Shown one piece after another: positions 43,789 to 52,638 of a stretch of 64,000 nt of DNA. The notes beneath the pieces were generated by a model, which did not search any database, was not told where the DNA came from, and saw only the letters and a program-made list of their open reading frames with translations. How positions within the stretch are numbered: the first letter of the stretch is position 1; each line of letters begins with the position of its first letter. Both the position numbers and the translations under genes were made by a program. The stretch is taken from the NCBI RefSeq assembly GCF_900215315.1, contig NZ_OBEB01000003.1, positions 310,001-374,000 on the forward strand, written 5' to 3'. The stretch is from Arsukibacterium tuosuense. Lineage in GTDB: Bacteria > Pseudomonadota > Gammaproteobacteria > Enterobacterales > Alteromonadaceae.

Positions 43789-43940
43789 AAACCCGCATTA
43801 AGCGGGCTTAACTCATACTTTAAAATATAAAAAAGCCCGCACTAAGCGGGCTTAGTTCATGATTTAAATATAAAAAGCCCGCACTAAGCGGGCTTAGCTC
43901 ATGATTTAAATATAAAAAGCCCGCATTAAGCGGGCTTTTT
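43789..43940. repeat. Four tandem hairpin repeats (terminator-like array)
   Basis: Four near-identical palindromes GCCCGC(A/C)TTAA-type stems at about 43790-43809, 43833-43853, 43875-43895 and 43917-43937, spaced 44, 42 and 42 bases. Each core is AAGCCCGC, loop ACTAA or ATTAA, GCGGGCTT. Units 2-4 are joined by TAGTTCATGATTTAAATATAAA-like linkers. Copy 1 has lost one stem base and copy 4 ends in a T run. The array sits between convergent prsR and the TonB2-cluster TPR gene and should stop transcription from both sides. Confidence 0.9.
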
Positions 43941-43954
43941 TGCACATGCCAGAA

Positions 43955-45220
43955 TTAAAGGCTGATACCTTTGGTTTTAGCACGGTCTTTGATGTAAGAA
44001 TCCCAACTGCGCACCTGGCGTGAGGTTGAGGGGTCTTTTTTCGCTTGCTGCAGGGCAGCATAGGCTTCTTTCAGTTTACCCTGATAGAAGTACGCTTCCA
44101 GAATATTCAGATGAATACTACCTGGCCGGTCAGCATCACGGCTTAACGCTGCATTAAATGCAGTAATCGCATCCGGATAACGCTGCACAGACATCAGCGC
44201 CATACCTTGGCGGCGATACGCATCAGCTTCGTTAGTCAGTTTAGCCAGTTCGCCATAGTACTCGGCAGCTTTGCTAAACTCACGAGCCGCCTGGAAATTC
44301 GAAGCAATAGCTGAAAGCATAGTCCGATCTTTCTTGATCTGACCACTTTTAACGTACTTCTCATAAATGGTAGCGGCTTTGTATGGAATATTGTTATTCG
44401 CATACATCTGACCTAACGCTTTAAACTCAGATTCTTTCTCAAGGAAACCTTGCGAGTAAGCAATCTGAAATGCGCTTAACGATTTAGTATAGTCTTCAAC
44501 CAGAGTGTAAAAGTTACCCAGATAAATCCAGTAGGTCTTTTCTTCCGGGAATAACTGCACCATAGTTTCGACCGTGGCAACGGTTTCCGGATAACGTTTC
44601 AGCTCGTAGAAAGCGCCCATTTTCATTAAATAATGATTTTTATTGGGTTCTTTAGCAAAGCGGATAGCGTTATCTGCAGCCGGCACAACCTTATCGTACT
44701 CACCCAGCTGAAAATGGGCGTTGGCAATACGTAAGTATGCATCAGGATCGTTTTCACCGGTAAAGCGCATCCAACGACGGTAGCTTTCAATCGCAACCTT
44801 AAAACGGCCTTCCTGAATTTGCAGGTCAGCTAATATTTTAAGGGCTGCAGCCTGGTCATTAAAACCCAGCACATCAGGTTTTACTGCCAGTTCCAGATAC
44901 TTTATCGCCTGTGGAATGTCTTTAAATGCATAAATATTACCAAGGAACCGGTATAGAAATGCTTTATCAAAATCACCACTTGGATCAGCGTCAACTAACA
45001 CTGCAATCGCTTCGTCGATTTTCTCTTCGTTGTATAACTCAAGCGCTTTAGTGATTACCCGACCTACCCGCTCGCCGGGTAATTGAGTTTTAGCATTTTT
45101 ACGCGCTTCAATCCGCTCACGGTCAGCTGCAGTTAAATCCTGCGCCGCTGCCGGAAGCGAAAATATACTGAAGCTCGCTGCTAACACTAAACTGGAAGTT
45201 AATAACGTTAATTTTTTCAT
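43955..45220 (-). CDS. TPR-repeat protein of the TonB2 cluster
   Basis: A 421-residue exported protein with a signal peptide (SSLVLAASFSIFSLPAAAQ, cleavage about residue 26) and tetratricopeptide-type repeats from about residue 60 to the end (AFLYRFLGNIYAFKDIPQAIKYLE, AYLRIANAHFQLGEYDKVVPAADN, AYRRQGMALMSVQRYPDAITAF). It is the last gene of a six-gene minus-strand operon and starts two bases after tonB2. TPR proteins sit in the same place in Vibrio TonB2 clusters. It probably works in the periplasm with the Ton complex, by analogy. Confidence 0.85.
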   Translation of the reverse strand: MKKLTLLTSSLVLAASFSIFSLPAAAQDLTAADRERIEARKNAKTQLPGERVGRVITKALELYNEEKIDEAIAVLVDADPSGDFDKAFLYRFLGNIYAFKDIPQAIKYLELAVKPDVLGFNDQAAALKILADLQIQEGRFKVAIESYRRWMRFTGENDPDAYLRIANAHFQLGEYDKVVPAADNAIRFAKEPNKNHYLMKMGAFYELKRYPETVATVETMVQLFPEEKTYWIYLGNFYTLVEDYTKSLSAFQIAYSQGFLEKESEFKALGQMYANNNIPYKAATIYEKYVKSGQIKKDRTMLSAIASNFQAAREFSKAAEYYGELAKLTNEADAYRRQGMALMSVQRYPDAITAFNAALSRDADRPGSIHLNILEAYFYQGKLKEAYAALQQAKKDPSTSRQVRSWDSYIKDRAKTKGISL

Positions 45221-45222
45221 AG

Positions 45223-45837
45223 TTAACCTCCGGCCATGTCTAAGGTAAAGTCTAGCTGAACCTGCTGGCCTGGTTGCCGCTGTGCTTTACCATCTACAAC
45301 TTTAGGGCTGTATTTCCAACGGCGCAGCGCACGAATCGCTTCACGGTCGAACACCCGACGTGGTTCAGCTTCAATAACCTGTACTTCATCGACGCTGCCG
45401 TCTTCCATTATGGTAAAGCTTAAGCGAACCCAGCCTTGTAAGCCATCACGGGCAGCTTGCACCGGATAACGCGGTTCGATCCGCACTATCGGGGTAGCAT
45501 CGCCATCTCGTAACAACGAACCAGGATTATTTAAGCCAACATTTGCGCCTAAATCCATACCCGGCATGTTAAAACCAACCGCACCTGCGGTATTAGTCTG
45601 CTCAGGCTCTGGCTGCGGCGTTTTTGGCGGCTCAGCCGGTGGTGGTGGTGGTGGTGGCGGTGGAGGCCGCCGCACCTGTGTATCTGAATCAGGCGGCGTA
45701 GTGTTGATTTCAACAACAATACGCTCTTGCTCAGGCGCCCGACGTTTGTCGCTGCTTTGAATCAGCAGCGCCATGATCAGAAACAACAGAAACGTTACCA
45801 CTGCACCGATAATTAACGATGTTAGGAAACGCATCAT
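45223..45837 (-). CDS. tonB2: TonB2-type energy transducer
   Basis: A 204-residue TonB protein. One N-terminal membrane helix (LIIGAVVTFLLFLIMALLIQ, residues about 7-26) is followed by a proline run of ten (about 59-68) and PEPEQ-type linker, then the C-terminal TonB domain (about 115-204) with PRYPVQAARDGLQGWVRL and FDREAIRALRRWKYSP. It spans the periplasm and passes proton-motive energy from ExbB/ExbD to outer-membrane receptors. It lies two bases after exbD2. It is short, as TonB2 proteins are. Confidence 0.88.
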   Translation of the reverse strand: MMRFLTSLIIGAVVTFLLFLIMALLIQSSDKRRAPEQERIVVEINTTPPDSDTQVRRPPPPPPPPPPAEPPKTPQPEPEQTNTAGAVGFNMPGMDLGANVGLNNPGSLLRDGDATPIVRIEPRYPVQAARDGLQGWVRLSFTIMEDGSVDEVQVIEAEPRRVFDREAIRALRRWKYSPKVVDGKAQRQPGQQVQLDFTLDMAGG

Positions 45838-45839
45838 AA

Positions 45840-46244
45840 CTAGTTTTTCTCCCCGGCAATGGTAATTATAAGCGACTGGTCAGCAGCTTTAACCTGATCC
45901 ATTACTTCCATTACTACACCGTGTTTAGCGCCAACATCAGCCTGCAGAATAATAGTATCTGTTGGCGACTCAGCTCTTAAACGTTCAATGTTGGCAGAAA
46001 CCCGCTCAATATCAACCATCCGCTTATCCATCCATACTTCGCCATTCTCACGAATAGCAATAAAGATAGTAGCTGACGGCTTTTGCTGGGCCTGGGTTGC
46101 TTCCGGCTTGTTAACATCGATACCAGCTTCTTTCACGAAAGAAGTCGTTACGATGAAGAATATCAACATAATGAAAACGATATCCATCATCGGCGTGATG
46201 TCGATTGCCGCTTCCTCGTCTTCACGAATACGTTTACGTGCCAT
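45840..46244 (-). CDS. exbD2: ExbD2-type biopolymer transport protein
   Basis: A 134-residue ExbD/TolR protein with one membrane helix (IDITPMMDIVFIMLIFFIVTT, about residues 14-34). The conserved membrane Asp, needed for proton flow, is in MMDIVFI. The periplasmic domain ends VMDQVKAADQSLIITIAGEK. It forms the stator channel with ExbB2. It stands between exbB2 (11-base gap) and tonB2 (two-base gap) in the operon. Confidence 0.9.
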   Translation of the reverse strand: MARKRIREDEEAAIDITPMMDIVFIMLIFFIVTTSFVKEAGIDVNKPEATQAQQKPSATIFIAIRENGEVWMDKRMVDIERVSANIERLRAESPTDTIILQADVGAKHGVVMEVMDQVKAADQSLIITIAGEKN

Positions 46245-46255
46245 AAAATTCTCTC

Positions 46256-46783
46256 TTAATGATGCGGTAAGCTGTCAACGAGATCTGCTTTTTCCCGTTT
46301 CACTTTTGTTTCAAGCCGCGAACTGAAAAACAATCCTGATAACGCTGCAACCATACCCGCCATTGTCGGAATTGTTGCCATCGAGATGCCGGCAGCCATA
46401 GTACGGGGGTTACCTGTACCTTGTGTCGCCATGATGTCGAATACCGCTATCATGCCGGTTACTGTGCCAAGCAAACCAACCAATGGACACATTGCAACCA
46501 GAGTTTTAATCAGTAACATCCGCTGATCAAGGTCATTTGTCGCCTCAGAAATCCAGGTATCACGGATTTTATGGGCATACCAGGACGTGGTATCAGCTCT
46601 GGCATCCCATTTGGCAATAATATCCTTTTTAATCTTAGGAAATACTGCCGATACGTACCAGTAGCGCTCTAACATCAAAAACCACATGATGAAGAGAACC
46701 ACGGCAACAACGTATAACACGTTGCCACCGGTATGAATAAAATCCTGTACCGATTCCCACAGCCCTACTAGCTGGGTCATCAT
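46256..46783 (-). CDS. exbB2: ExbB2-type MotA/TolQ/ExbB proton channel protein
   Basis: A 175-residue three-helix protein. The channel helices are in VLYVVAVVLFIMWFLMLERYW (about residues 22-42), LVAMCPLVGLLGTVTGMIAVF (about 90-110) and AAGISMATIPTMAGMVAALSGLF (about 125-147), with the family's conserved LLGTVTGM block. It should build the proton channel with ExbD2. Two consecutive Met codons could be the start. It overlaps the TtpC gene by one base. Shorter than ExbB1 (about 240) and like the second ExbB of TonB2 systems. Confidence 0.88.
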   Translation of the reverse strand: MMTQLVGLWESVQDFIHTGGNVLYVVAVVLFIMWFLMLERYWYVSAVFPKIKKDIIAKWDARADTTSWYAHKIRDTWISEATNDLDQRMLLIKTLVAMCPLVGLLGTVTGMIAVFDIMATQGTGNPRTMAAGISMATIPTMAGMVAALSGLFFSSRLETKVKREKADLVDSLPHH

Positions 46784-48150
46784 TAGGCGTTCTCCTTCTC
46801 CGCATGAGCAGCAACAATACCTGCGCTTTGCTCATCTAACACGTGTAAAATCGATTTTGCTTTAGCCTGGACAATGCTGTGAACAAACAACAGTGGTAAT
46901 GCTGCAATCAGACCCAGAGCCGTTGTTACCAACGCTAAAGAGATTGAGCCTGCCATCAGTTTCGGGTCACCGGTTCCGTACAGGGTAATTTGCTGGAACG
47001 TCAGGATCATACCGATAACGGTACCTAACAGACCCATCAGCGGTGCTACCGCAGCAAACAACTTAATTAAACCAATACCACGGTCAATACTTGGCGTTTC
47101 GCGCAGGATGGCTTCATCAAGTTTCAGTTCAAGGTTTTCCACATCAGCAGAACGGTTCTGGTGATACACATTCAGAATACGACCCAGTGGGTTGCTGTCT
47201 GAAGGGCTGGCCAGGTTTTTCAGCTGTGAACGCATTTTGCCGCCAACCATGGTTAATACCAGGAAGCGCTCAAGCGCAATCAGTAAGCCGATAAACAGTA
47301 ATACCGTGATCAGGTAACCAACAGTGCCACCCTGGTGGTAGTATTCCATCAGTGTGCTACGTTGCTGGTTTAAGCGCAGTAAGCTGTTGCCTTTGGTAGG
47401 GTCAATGTATAAACCGGCTAACTCGCCTGTAGAGGCATTGTGGTACTCAGCAACTGAGTTGTGAATTTTTGACTGTGGTTGACGACCCAGAGGTTGGATC
47501 TGGTCAGTATCAACGTTACGGATTAAGTACTGGTCGTCGGTAGTCAGGTGGAAGGCACCAAAACGGGTAACCCGCTCGGTTGAACTACCGCCATCTAACT
47601 TAACCACTTCAGCATCAAACTGAGAAATTTTAGCTGATTCAGTCATTTCAGTCAGCATGGCAACCCACAGGTCTTCCATCTGGCTTAATGTTGGTAACTC
47701 AGTCGCAGCAGCAATAGCACGCAATGGCTCTTCACGGCCAGGATACTGAGCACTGATCAGTGAACTGGTAATCACACCAATTGCCTGGTTAGCAGATTGA
47801 CGTACCACACCGAATACTTCACCCATGGTACCCTGAGCGCTTTCCAGCTCCTGGATTTTCTGAGCAATTAAGATGTCGTTTTCAGAGTACTGCTTGGCTA
47901 AACGATCACCGCGCGCTTCTTCTTCTGCAAATTGTCTTTTTGCAGTATTCAGTAACGCTTGCTTGTCAGCACGCTCAGCCAGGAAAGCACGTTCGCGCTC
48001 CTGGTTCATCCGGCCTTCAACAGCACGCTCTTTCTTAATTTGTTCAAGTAGCTGGTCAAGCTGAGCCGTGTTAGCTGCAGCGTTAAATGCTACTGATGCA
48101 GATAAAGTAACCGCAGCAGCAACAACCAATGTTTTAATAGCCTTTCTCAT
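46783..48150 (-). CDS. ttpC: TtpC-like large ExbB-family protein of the TonB2 system
   Basis: A 455-residue protein made of an exported N-terminal part and a C-terminal MotA/TolQ/ExbB domain. A signal-type helix (TLVVAAAVTLSASVAFNAAA) comes first, then a coiled-coil, Glu/Gln/Arg-rich region (about 30-110) and a soluble periplasmic domain. Membrane helices start at about residue 275 (VGYLITVLLFIGLLIALERFLV), and the channel block is APLMGLLGTVIGMILTF (about 370). TtpC is the extra subunit that Vibrio TonB2 systems need. It may couple the motor to a special receptor; the receptor is not in this window. Confidence 0.85.
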   Translation of the reverse strand: MRKAIKTLVVAAAVTLSASVAFNAAANTAQLDQLLEQIKKERAVEGRMNQERERAFLAERADKQALLNTAKRQFAEEEARGDRLAKQYSENDILIAQKIQELESAQGTMGEVFGVVRQSANQAIGVITSSLISAQYPGREEPLRAIAAATELPTLSQMEDLWVAMLTEMTESAKISQFDAEVVKLDGGSSTERVTRFGAFHLTTDDQYLIRNVDTDQIQPLGRQPQSKIHNSVAEYHNASTGELAGLYIDPTKGNSLLRLNQQRSTLMEYYHQGGTVGYLITVLLFIGLLIALERFLVLTMVGGKMRSQLKNLASPSDSNPLGRILNVYHQNRSADVENLELKLDEAILRETPSIDRGIGLIKLFAAVAPLMGLLGTVIGMILTFQQITLYGTGDPKLMAGSISLALVTTALGLIAALPLLFVHSIVQAKAKSILHVLDEQSAGIVAAHAEKENA

Positions 48151-48156
48151 TTATTC

Positions 48157-48927
48157 TTACTCCGCTGCGAAAAGTGGTACACGGTCCATATCAGGAGTCG
48201 CTTCACGACGCGACATCTTGATAAGGTTGGTGATTGAATTCATATATGAATCAGGTAGCTTTTCCCAGCCTTTTGTTTCTTTGTTATAAGCCCAGGCTGC
48301 TTTACCGTCTAAAGACTGAGCGGTAAGCGCTAAGCGGCCAACACTTAAATAATCAACAGTAATTTCCTGACCTTCAAAATTCAGGGTACCCTGGAATGCA
48401 GCCATTTCTGTGCCGTAGCCCATTTCAATGCTGTATGCTTCCAGGATCTGACGATACTGCTCTGAACGCTGAACGTCAGAACGTTCCATCAGTTCACGTA
48501 ACTTTTCAACACGCTCTAACCGACGCTCGGTACGCAGTGGAATATCAGCGTTTACAAATTGCTCTAACGCATCAATCATCCGGAACATCAAAGGTACAGT
48601 ACCTTTGTTGGTATTTTCCAAATCGTCCATCTGGCGCTGTAAAGAGTCCAGTTGGCGTTGTTGGTCGTTAACCAGCGTTTGCAAAAAGTCGTTGTAAACT
48701 TTTAGGTTTTCAGTTTGCACTACGACAACACGGTACTCGCCCAGTAATTCCTGAGTTTGCTCGTATATAGTGTTAATTTTTTCCTGAGACTGCAGTGCAG
48801 CACGTTGGATCTGGCTATTCGCCTGGTGTAGATCTTTTAAGTCTGTTGCAGCGGCAGAACCGGCAAAAGCTAAGCTGCCAGCCAGCGCTGAGGCAACAAG
48901 ACTCTTTTGAATTTTTTTGTTAAACAT
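48157..48927 (-). CDS. DUF3450 protein, first gene of the TonB2 cluster
   Basis: A 256-residue exported protein with a signal peptide (SLVASALAGSLAFAGSAAA) followed by a long coiled coil (residues about 30-125, with heptad-rich VNDQQRQLDSLQRQMDDLEN) and a globular C-terminus (FEGQEITVDYLSVGRLALTA). It matches DUF3450, which is always next to TtpC in these clusters. ATG 48927 is preceded by GGGAA; a TTG three codons earlier is less likely. It may form the periplasmic arm of the complex, by genome context only. Confidence 0.85.
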   Translation of the reverse strand: MFNKKIQKSLVASALAGSLAFAGSAAATDLKDLHQANSQIQRAALQSQEKINTIYEQTQELLGEYRVVVVQTENLKVYNDFLQTLVNDQQRQLDSLQRQMDDLENTNKGTVPLMFRMIDALEQFVNADIPLRTERRLERVEKLRELMERSDVQRSEQYRQILEAYSIEMGYGTEMAAFQGTLNFEGQEITVDYLSVGRLALTAQSLDGKAAWAYNKETKGWEKLPDSYMNSITNLIKMSRREATPDMDRVPLFAAE

Positions 48928-49191
48928 AGTTCCCAACCAATTATTGCTGATTAACGTAACCTGATTAGTGTAAGGGCTTACGCTGAAAAATTAAGACGCA
49001 AAATTCAGATACAATAAGCCCTCGGTTAGAGGGTAAACCGTCCGCATCATTGCAGTTAAAACTCAGGTTGTCAACAGCATGCAGCTGCCTGAACCTAGGG
49101 TTTACCGCGATGATCCGGCCGGTTTATCACCAATTTTAAGCGTCATTAAACCTATAGTTGTTAATATTTAATGACGCATTAAATATTTTGG
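48928..49191. other. Intergenic region between the TonB2 operon and fba
   Basis: About 260 bases separating two minus-strand units. It should hold the TonB2 operon promoter. The only structure I see is an inverted GGTAAACC (near 49032) and GGTTTACC (near 49103) pair about 65 bases apart, with GATGAT and ATCATC-like arms beside it. I could not identify an iron (Fur) box. Confidence 0.4.
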
Positions 49192-50256
49192 TTATTTTAT
49201 ATGCGGCGTCAATTTGCCCGCCGTATATAAATCAACCATAGCATCGAGCGACAAGGCTTTAATTTTACTACCATTGCCGGCACAGCCAAATGCTTCGTAA
49301 CGGGCAATACAAATGTCTGCCATTGCTGTTACTGAAGCCTGTAAATACTTTCTTGGATCAAATTCAGCCGGATGCTGCGCCAGGTAACGACGAATAGCCC
49401 CGGTAGACGCTAACCGCAAGTCTGTATCGATGTTAATTTTACGTACCCCAAACTTAATACCCTGTTGTATTTGAGCAACAGGCACGCCGTAAGTTTCCGG
49501 GATTTTACCGCCATATTCATTTATTACTTCCAGCCAGTCTTGTGGTACTGATGACGAGCCGTGCATCACCAGATGGGTATCCGGGATCCGTTGATGGATT
49601 GCTTTAATCCGGTCAATGGCCAGAATATCGTCAGTAGGTGGCCGGCTGAATTTATAAGCACCATGCGAGGTACCACAAGCAATAGCCAGCGCGTCAACCT
49701 GCGTTTCACGGACAAACTGTGCCGCTTCTTCCGGATCAGTAAGCATTTGCTCATGGGTTAACACCCCACTCGCGCCAATGCCATCTTCCTCACCGGCTTC
49801 GCCGGTTTCCAGCGAGCCGAGACAACCTAACTCACCTTCCACTGAGACGCCACAGGCGTGCGCTATTTCAACTACCTTGCGCGTTACATTAACATTGTAT
49901 GCATAATCCATTGGCGTTTTACCATCTTCGCCCAATGAGCCATCCATCATCACAGATGAAAAACCAAGCTGAATCGAGCGCTGACATACTGCCAGTGAGG
50001 TGCCATGGTCCTGATGCATTACCACCGGAATATGGGGAAACTCTTCTACAGCTGCCAATATCAGGTGGCGTAAAAACGGTGCCCCCGCATATTTGCGCGC
50101 ACCTGCCGAAGCCTGCACTATCACCGGGCTGTCCGTTTTATCTGCGGCCAGCATAATGGCGCGCATTTGTTCCAGGTTATTTACGTTAAATGCCGGGATG
50201 CCGTAACCCACTTCGGCGGCGTGATCGAGCATTTGCCGTAATGATATCAGTGCCAT
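49192..50256 (-). CDS. fba: Fructose-bisphosphate aldolase, class II (Calvin-cycle subtype)
   Basis: A 354-residue zinc aldolase that splits fructose 1,6-bisphosphate into DHAP and glyceraldehyde 3-phosphate. Zinc and active-site motifs are [10 protein letters not shown] (about residue 80), [11 protein letters not shown] (about 105), and [12 protein letters not shown] (about 232). The [20 protein letters not shown] block is typical of the class II B subtype. It follows pgk by about 100 bases, as in many gammaproteobacteria. Cytoplasmic. Confidence 0.93.
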   Translation of the reverse strand: MALISLRQMLDHAAEVGYGIPAFNVNNLEQMRAIMLAADKTDSPVIVQASAGARKYAGAPFLRHLILAAVEEFPHIPVVMHQDHGTSLAVCQRSIQLGFSSVMMDGSLGEDGKTPMDYAYNVNVTRKVVEIAHACGVSVEGELGCLGSLETGEAGEEDGIGASGVLTHEQMLTDPEEAAQFVRETQVDALAIACGTSHGAYKFSRPPTDDILAIDRIKAIHQRIPDTHLVMHGSSSVPQDWLEVINEYGGKIPETYGVPVAQIQQGIKFGVRKINIDTDLRLASTGAIRRYLAQHPAEFDPRKYLQASVTAMADICIARYEAFGCAGNGSKIKALSLDAMVDLYTAGKLTPHIK

Positions 50257-50360
50257 GAAAGCCTCTCTTTTATACTAAGGTACAGTTTGTAGGTAAAATG
50301 TCGTCATTATTTTATTATGAATTTTTTATGACATCGCTTTTGCCGCGATGCTTATCAAAC

Positions 50361-51551
50361 TTAATTTTTTTGTCTGTCGCCAGCCCGTTGTTCCAGTATA
50401 GCGACTGCTGGTAAGGTTTTGCCTTCTAAAAACTCTAAAAAAGCGCCACCACCAGTAGAAATATAAGATACATCTTTGGCAATACCATATTTATCAATGG
50501 CGGCCAGGGTATCACCGCCCCCGGCAATTGAGAAAGCGTCACTACTGGCAATTGCCTCAGCTACTGCTTTGGTACCTGCTGCAAACTGCTCAAACTCAAA
50601 CACCCCTACCGGACCGTTCCAGACTATAGTACCGGCATTTTTCAGAATATTGGTTAACAGGCCAACGGTTGCCGGGCCCACATCAAAAATCATCTCGGTA
50701 CTGGCAACATCTGCCACCAGCTTTAGACTGGCCGGCGTTTGCTCACTGAATTCCTGCCCTACTACCACATCAGTTGGCACCGGTATCATAGCGCCGCGCG
50801 CTCTGGCCTGTTCGATAAGCCGCTTGGCTTCCGGAATTAAATCTGGCTCGTACAGCGATTTACCCACATTATTGCCCTCAGCAGCAATAAAGGTATTGGC
50901 AATACCGCCTCCAACAATAAGCTGGTCAACGATACCTGACAACGATTCCAGCACGGTCAGCTTAGTCGATACTTTTGAGCCACCAACAATCGCCACCAAC
51001 GGCCGTTTCGGGTTCTTTAACGCCGCGCCCAGCGCATCCAGCTCTGCGACTAATAATGGCCCGGCACAGGCAACGGGAGCAAATTTTGCCACACCATGAG
51101 TAGATGCCTGGGCCCGGTGGGCCGTACCAAATGCATCCATCACAAACACATCACATAAGGCAGCAAGCTGCTTTGCCAGCTGGTCATCATTTTTTGCTTC
51201 ACCGCTGTTAAAGCGGACGTTCTCAAATACCACCACTTCTGCAGTATTTACCTCGACGCCTTGTAAGTAATCGCTAGCCAGCCGCACCGGTACCGTTAGT
51301 ACCTGAGACAAATAATCAACCACTGGCAGCAGCGATGCCTCCTCTGCAAACACTCCCTCTTCAGGCCGGCCCAGGTGTGACATCACCATAACTTTCGCGC
51401 CTTTATCCAGCGCCAGCTGAATAGTGGGTAGTGCAGCCTTTAACCGGGCATCGGACGTTACTTTGCCGTCTTTTACCGGCACATTTAAGTCTTCCCGAAT
51501 CAATACCCGCTGTCCTGCCAAATCCAGGTCGCTCATCCGAATAACGCTCAT
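50361..51551 (-). CDS. pgk: Phosphoglycerate kinase
   Basis: A 396-residue kinase converting 1,3-bisphosphoglycerate and ADP to 3-phosphoglycerate and [18 protein letters not shown] (residues about 18-32) and [10 protein letters not shown] are the family signature. The C-terminal nucleotide domain has [11 protein letters not shown] (about 198) and [10 protein letters not shown] (about 345). I moved the start to ATG 51551, which has AAGGAG nine bases upstream; the longer frame overlaps noncoding DNA and the epd end. It follows epd by 19 bases. Confidence 0.95.
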   Translation of the reverse strand: MSVIRMSDLDLAGQRVLIREDLNVPVKDGKVTSDARLKAALPTIQLALDKGAKVMVMSHLGRPEEGVFAEEASLLPVVDYLSQVLTVPVRLASDYLQGVEVNTAEVVVFENVRFNSGEAKNDDQLAKQLAALCDVFVMDAFGTAHRAQASTHGVAKFAPVACAGPLLVAELDALGAALKNPKRPLVAIVGGSKVSTKLTVLESLSGIVDQLIVGGGIANTFIAAEGNNVGKSLYEPDLIPEAKRLIEQARARGAMIPVPTDVVVGQEFSEQTPASLKLVADVASTEMIFDVGPATVGLLTNILKNAGTIVWNGPVGVFEFEQFAAGTKAVAEAIASSDAFSIAGGGDTLAAIDKYGIAKDVSYISTGGGAFLEFLEGKTLPAVAILEQRAGDRQKN

Positions 51552-51570
51552 TAATTGCTCCTTGTCATTA

Positions 51571-52581
51571 CTATTGTTGCCGCATGGCCCGCGCTGTATC
51601 GAGCATCCTGTTGGCAAAACCCCATTCGTTATCGCACCATACCAGGCATTTAACTAATCGTTTGTGGCTGACCCGGGTCTGGGAGCCATCGACAATGCAG
51701 GAGTGCGGGTTATGATTAAAATCAACCGACACCAGCGGCTCTTCAGTATAATCGAGAATACCCGCCAGGTTGCCCATTCCGGCTTGTTGCAATGCTTTAT
51801 TTACCCTGTCAATGCTGACATCCTGATGCAAGGTAACACTTAAATCCATAGCCGTAACGTTAACAGTGGGCACCCGTACCGCTATTGCTTCAAACCTGCC
51901 GGCAAACTTCGGTAAAATGCGTTCGATGCCCAGCGCCAGTTTAGTATCCACCGGAATAATTGACTGACTGGCCGCCCGGGTCCGGCGTAAATCCGGATGG
52001 TAGGCATCTATAACCTGCTGGTCATGCATCGACGCGTGAATAGTGGTTATGGTGCCACTTTCAACCCCAAAATGCTGATCCAGCACCTGAATAACCGGCA
52101 CTATGCAGTTTGTCGTACAAGAGCCGGCAGAGACTACCGTCATCTCTGCGCTAAGCAAATGCTGGTTGATACCATAAATAATAGTGGCATCAATATCTGT
52201 ATCTGCCGGATGAGAAAACAATACTTTTTTTGCGCCGGCAGTTAAGTGCCAGTTGGCATGCTCACGACTGTGAAATACCCCGGTGCACTCCAGCACCACA
52301 TCGACATCCAGCTCAGTCCAGGGCAGCTCTAACGGATCGGCTTCGCTGAACAGCGCAATCTCGTCACCTGCAACCCGGATACCACCAGCAAATGATTCTA
52401 CGTTAAAACCGAAACGGCCATGTGAAGTATCATACTTTAATAAGTGAGCAACCCCTTTCGCATCGGCCAGTTCGTTAATTGCAACAACCTGTAGTTGCTG
52501 TTGCCATCCATTTTCATAGATCGCCCGCAAAATATTGCGGCCAATCCGGCCGAAGCCGTTAATTGCCAGTTTAATTGCCAT
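51571..52581 (-). CDS. epd: Erythrose-4-phosphate dehydrogenase (GAPDH family)
   Basis: A 336-residue NAD-dependent dehydrogenase. [14 protein letters not shown] starts the Rossmann domain. The catalytic Cys is in [13 protein letters not shown] (about residue 154) and the His in [11 protein letters not shown] (about 180). [14 protein letters not shown] with [16 protein letters not shown] is typical of Epd rather than glycolytic GAPDH. It oxidises erythrose 4-phosphate for pyridoxal phosphate synthesis, but may also act as a GAPDH. The order tkt-epd-pgk-fba supports the call. Confidence 0.88.
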   Translation of the reverse strand: MAIKLAINGFGRIGRNILRAIYENGWQQQLQVVAINELADAKGVAHLLKYDTSHGRFGFNVESFAGGIRVAGDEIALFSEADPLELPWTELDVDVVLECTGVFHSREHANWHLTAGAKKVLFSHPADTDIDATIIYGINQHLLSAEMTVVSAGSCTTNCIVPVIQVLDQHFGVESGTITTIHASMHDQQVIDAYHPDLRRTRAASQSIIPVDTKLALGIERILPKFAGRFEAIAVRVPTVNVTAMDLSVTLHQDVSIDRVNKALQQAGMGNLAGILDYTEEPLVSVDFNHNPHSCIVDGSQTRVSHKRLVKCLVWCDNEWGFANRMLDTARAMRQQ

Positions 52582-52590
52582 ATCACCACA

Positions 52591-52616
52591 TAAAAGTGGG
52601 ACCGCTAAGCGGCCCC
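52591..52616 (-). terminator. Terminator-like hairpin after tkt
   Basis: On the minus strand GGGGCCGC, loop TTA, GCGGTCCC (one G-U pair) is followed by ACTTTTA. It lies just after the tkt stop and may lower read-through into epd, but the T run is short. Confidence 0.55.
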
Positions 52617-52638
52617 GGGATTGTGTTAATGTTAACGG

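Noticed and set aside
43789-43940. CRISPR array
   Set aside because: The repeats are near-contiguous hairpins with identical linkers, so there are no unique spacers, and no cas genes are present.
50331-50352. Hairpin CATCGC-GCGATG between pgk and fba as terminator
   Set aside because: Six pairs only, and no T run follows on the minus strand.
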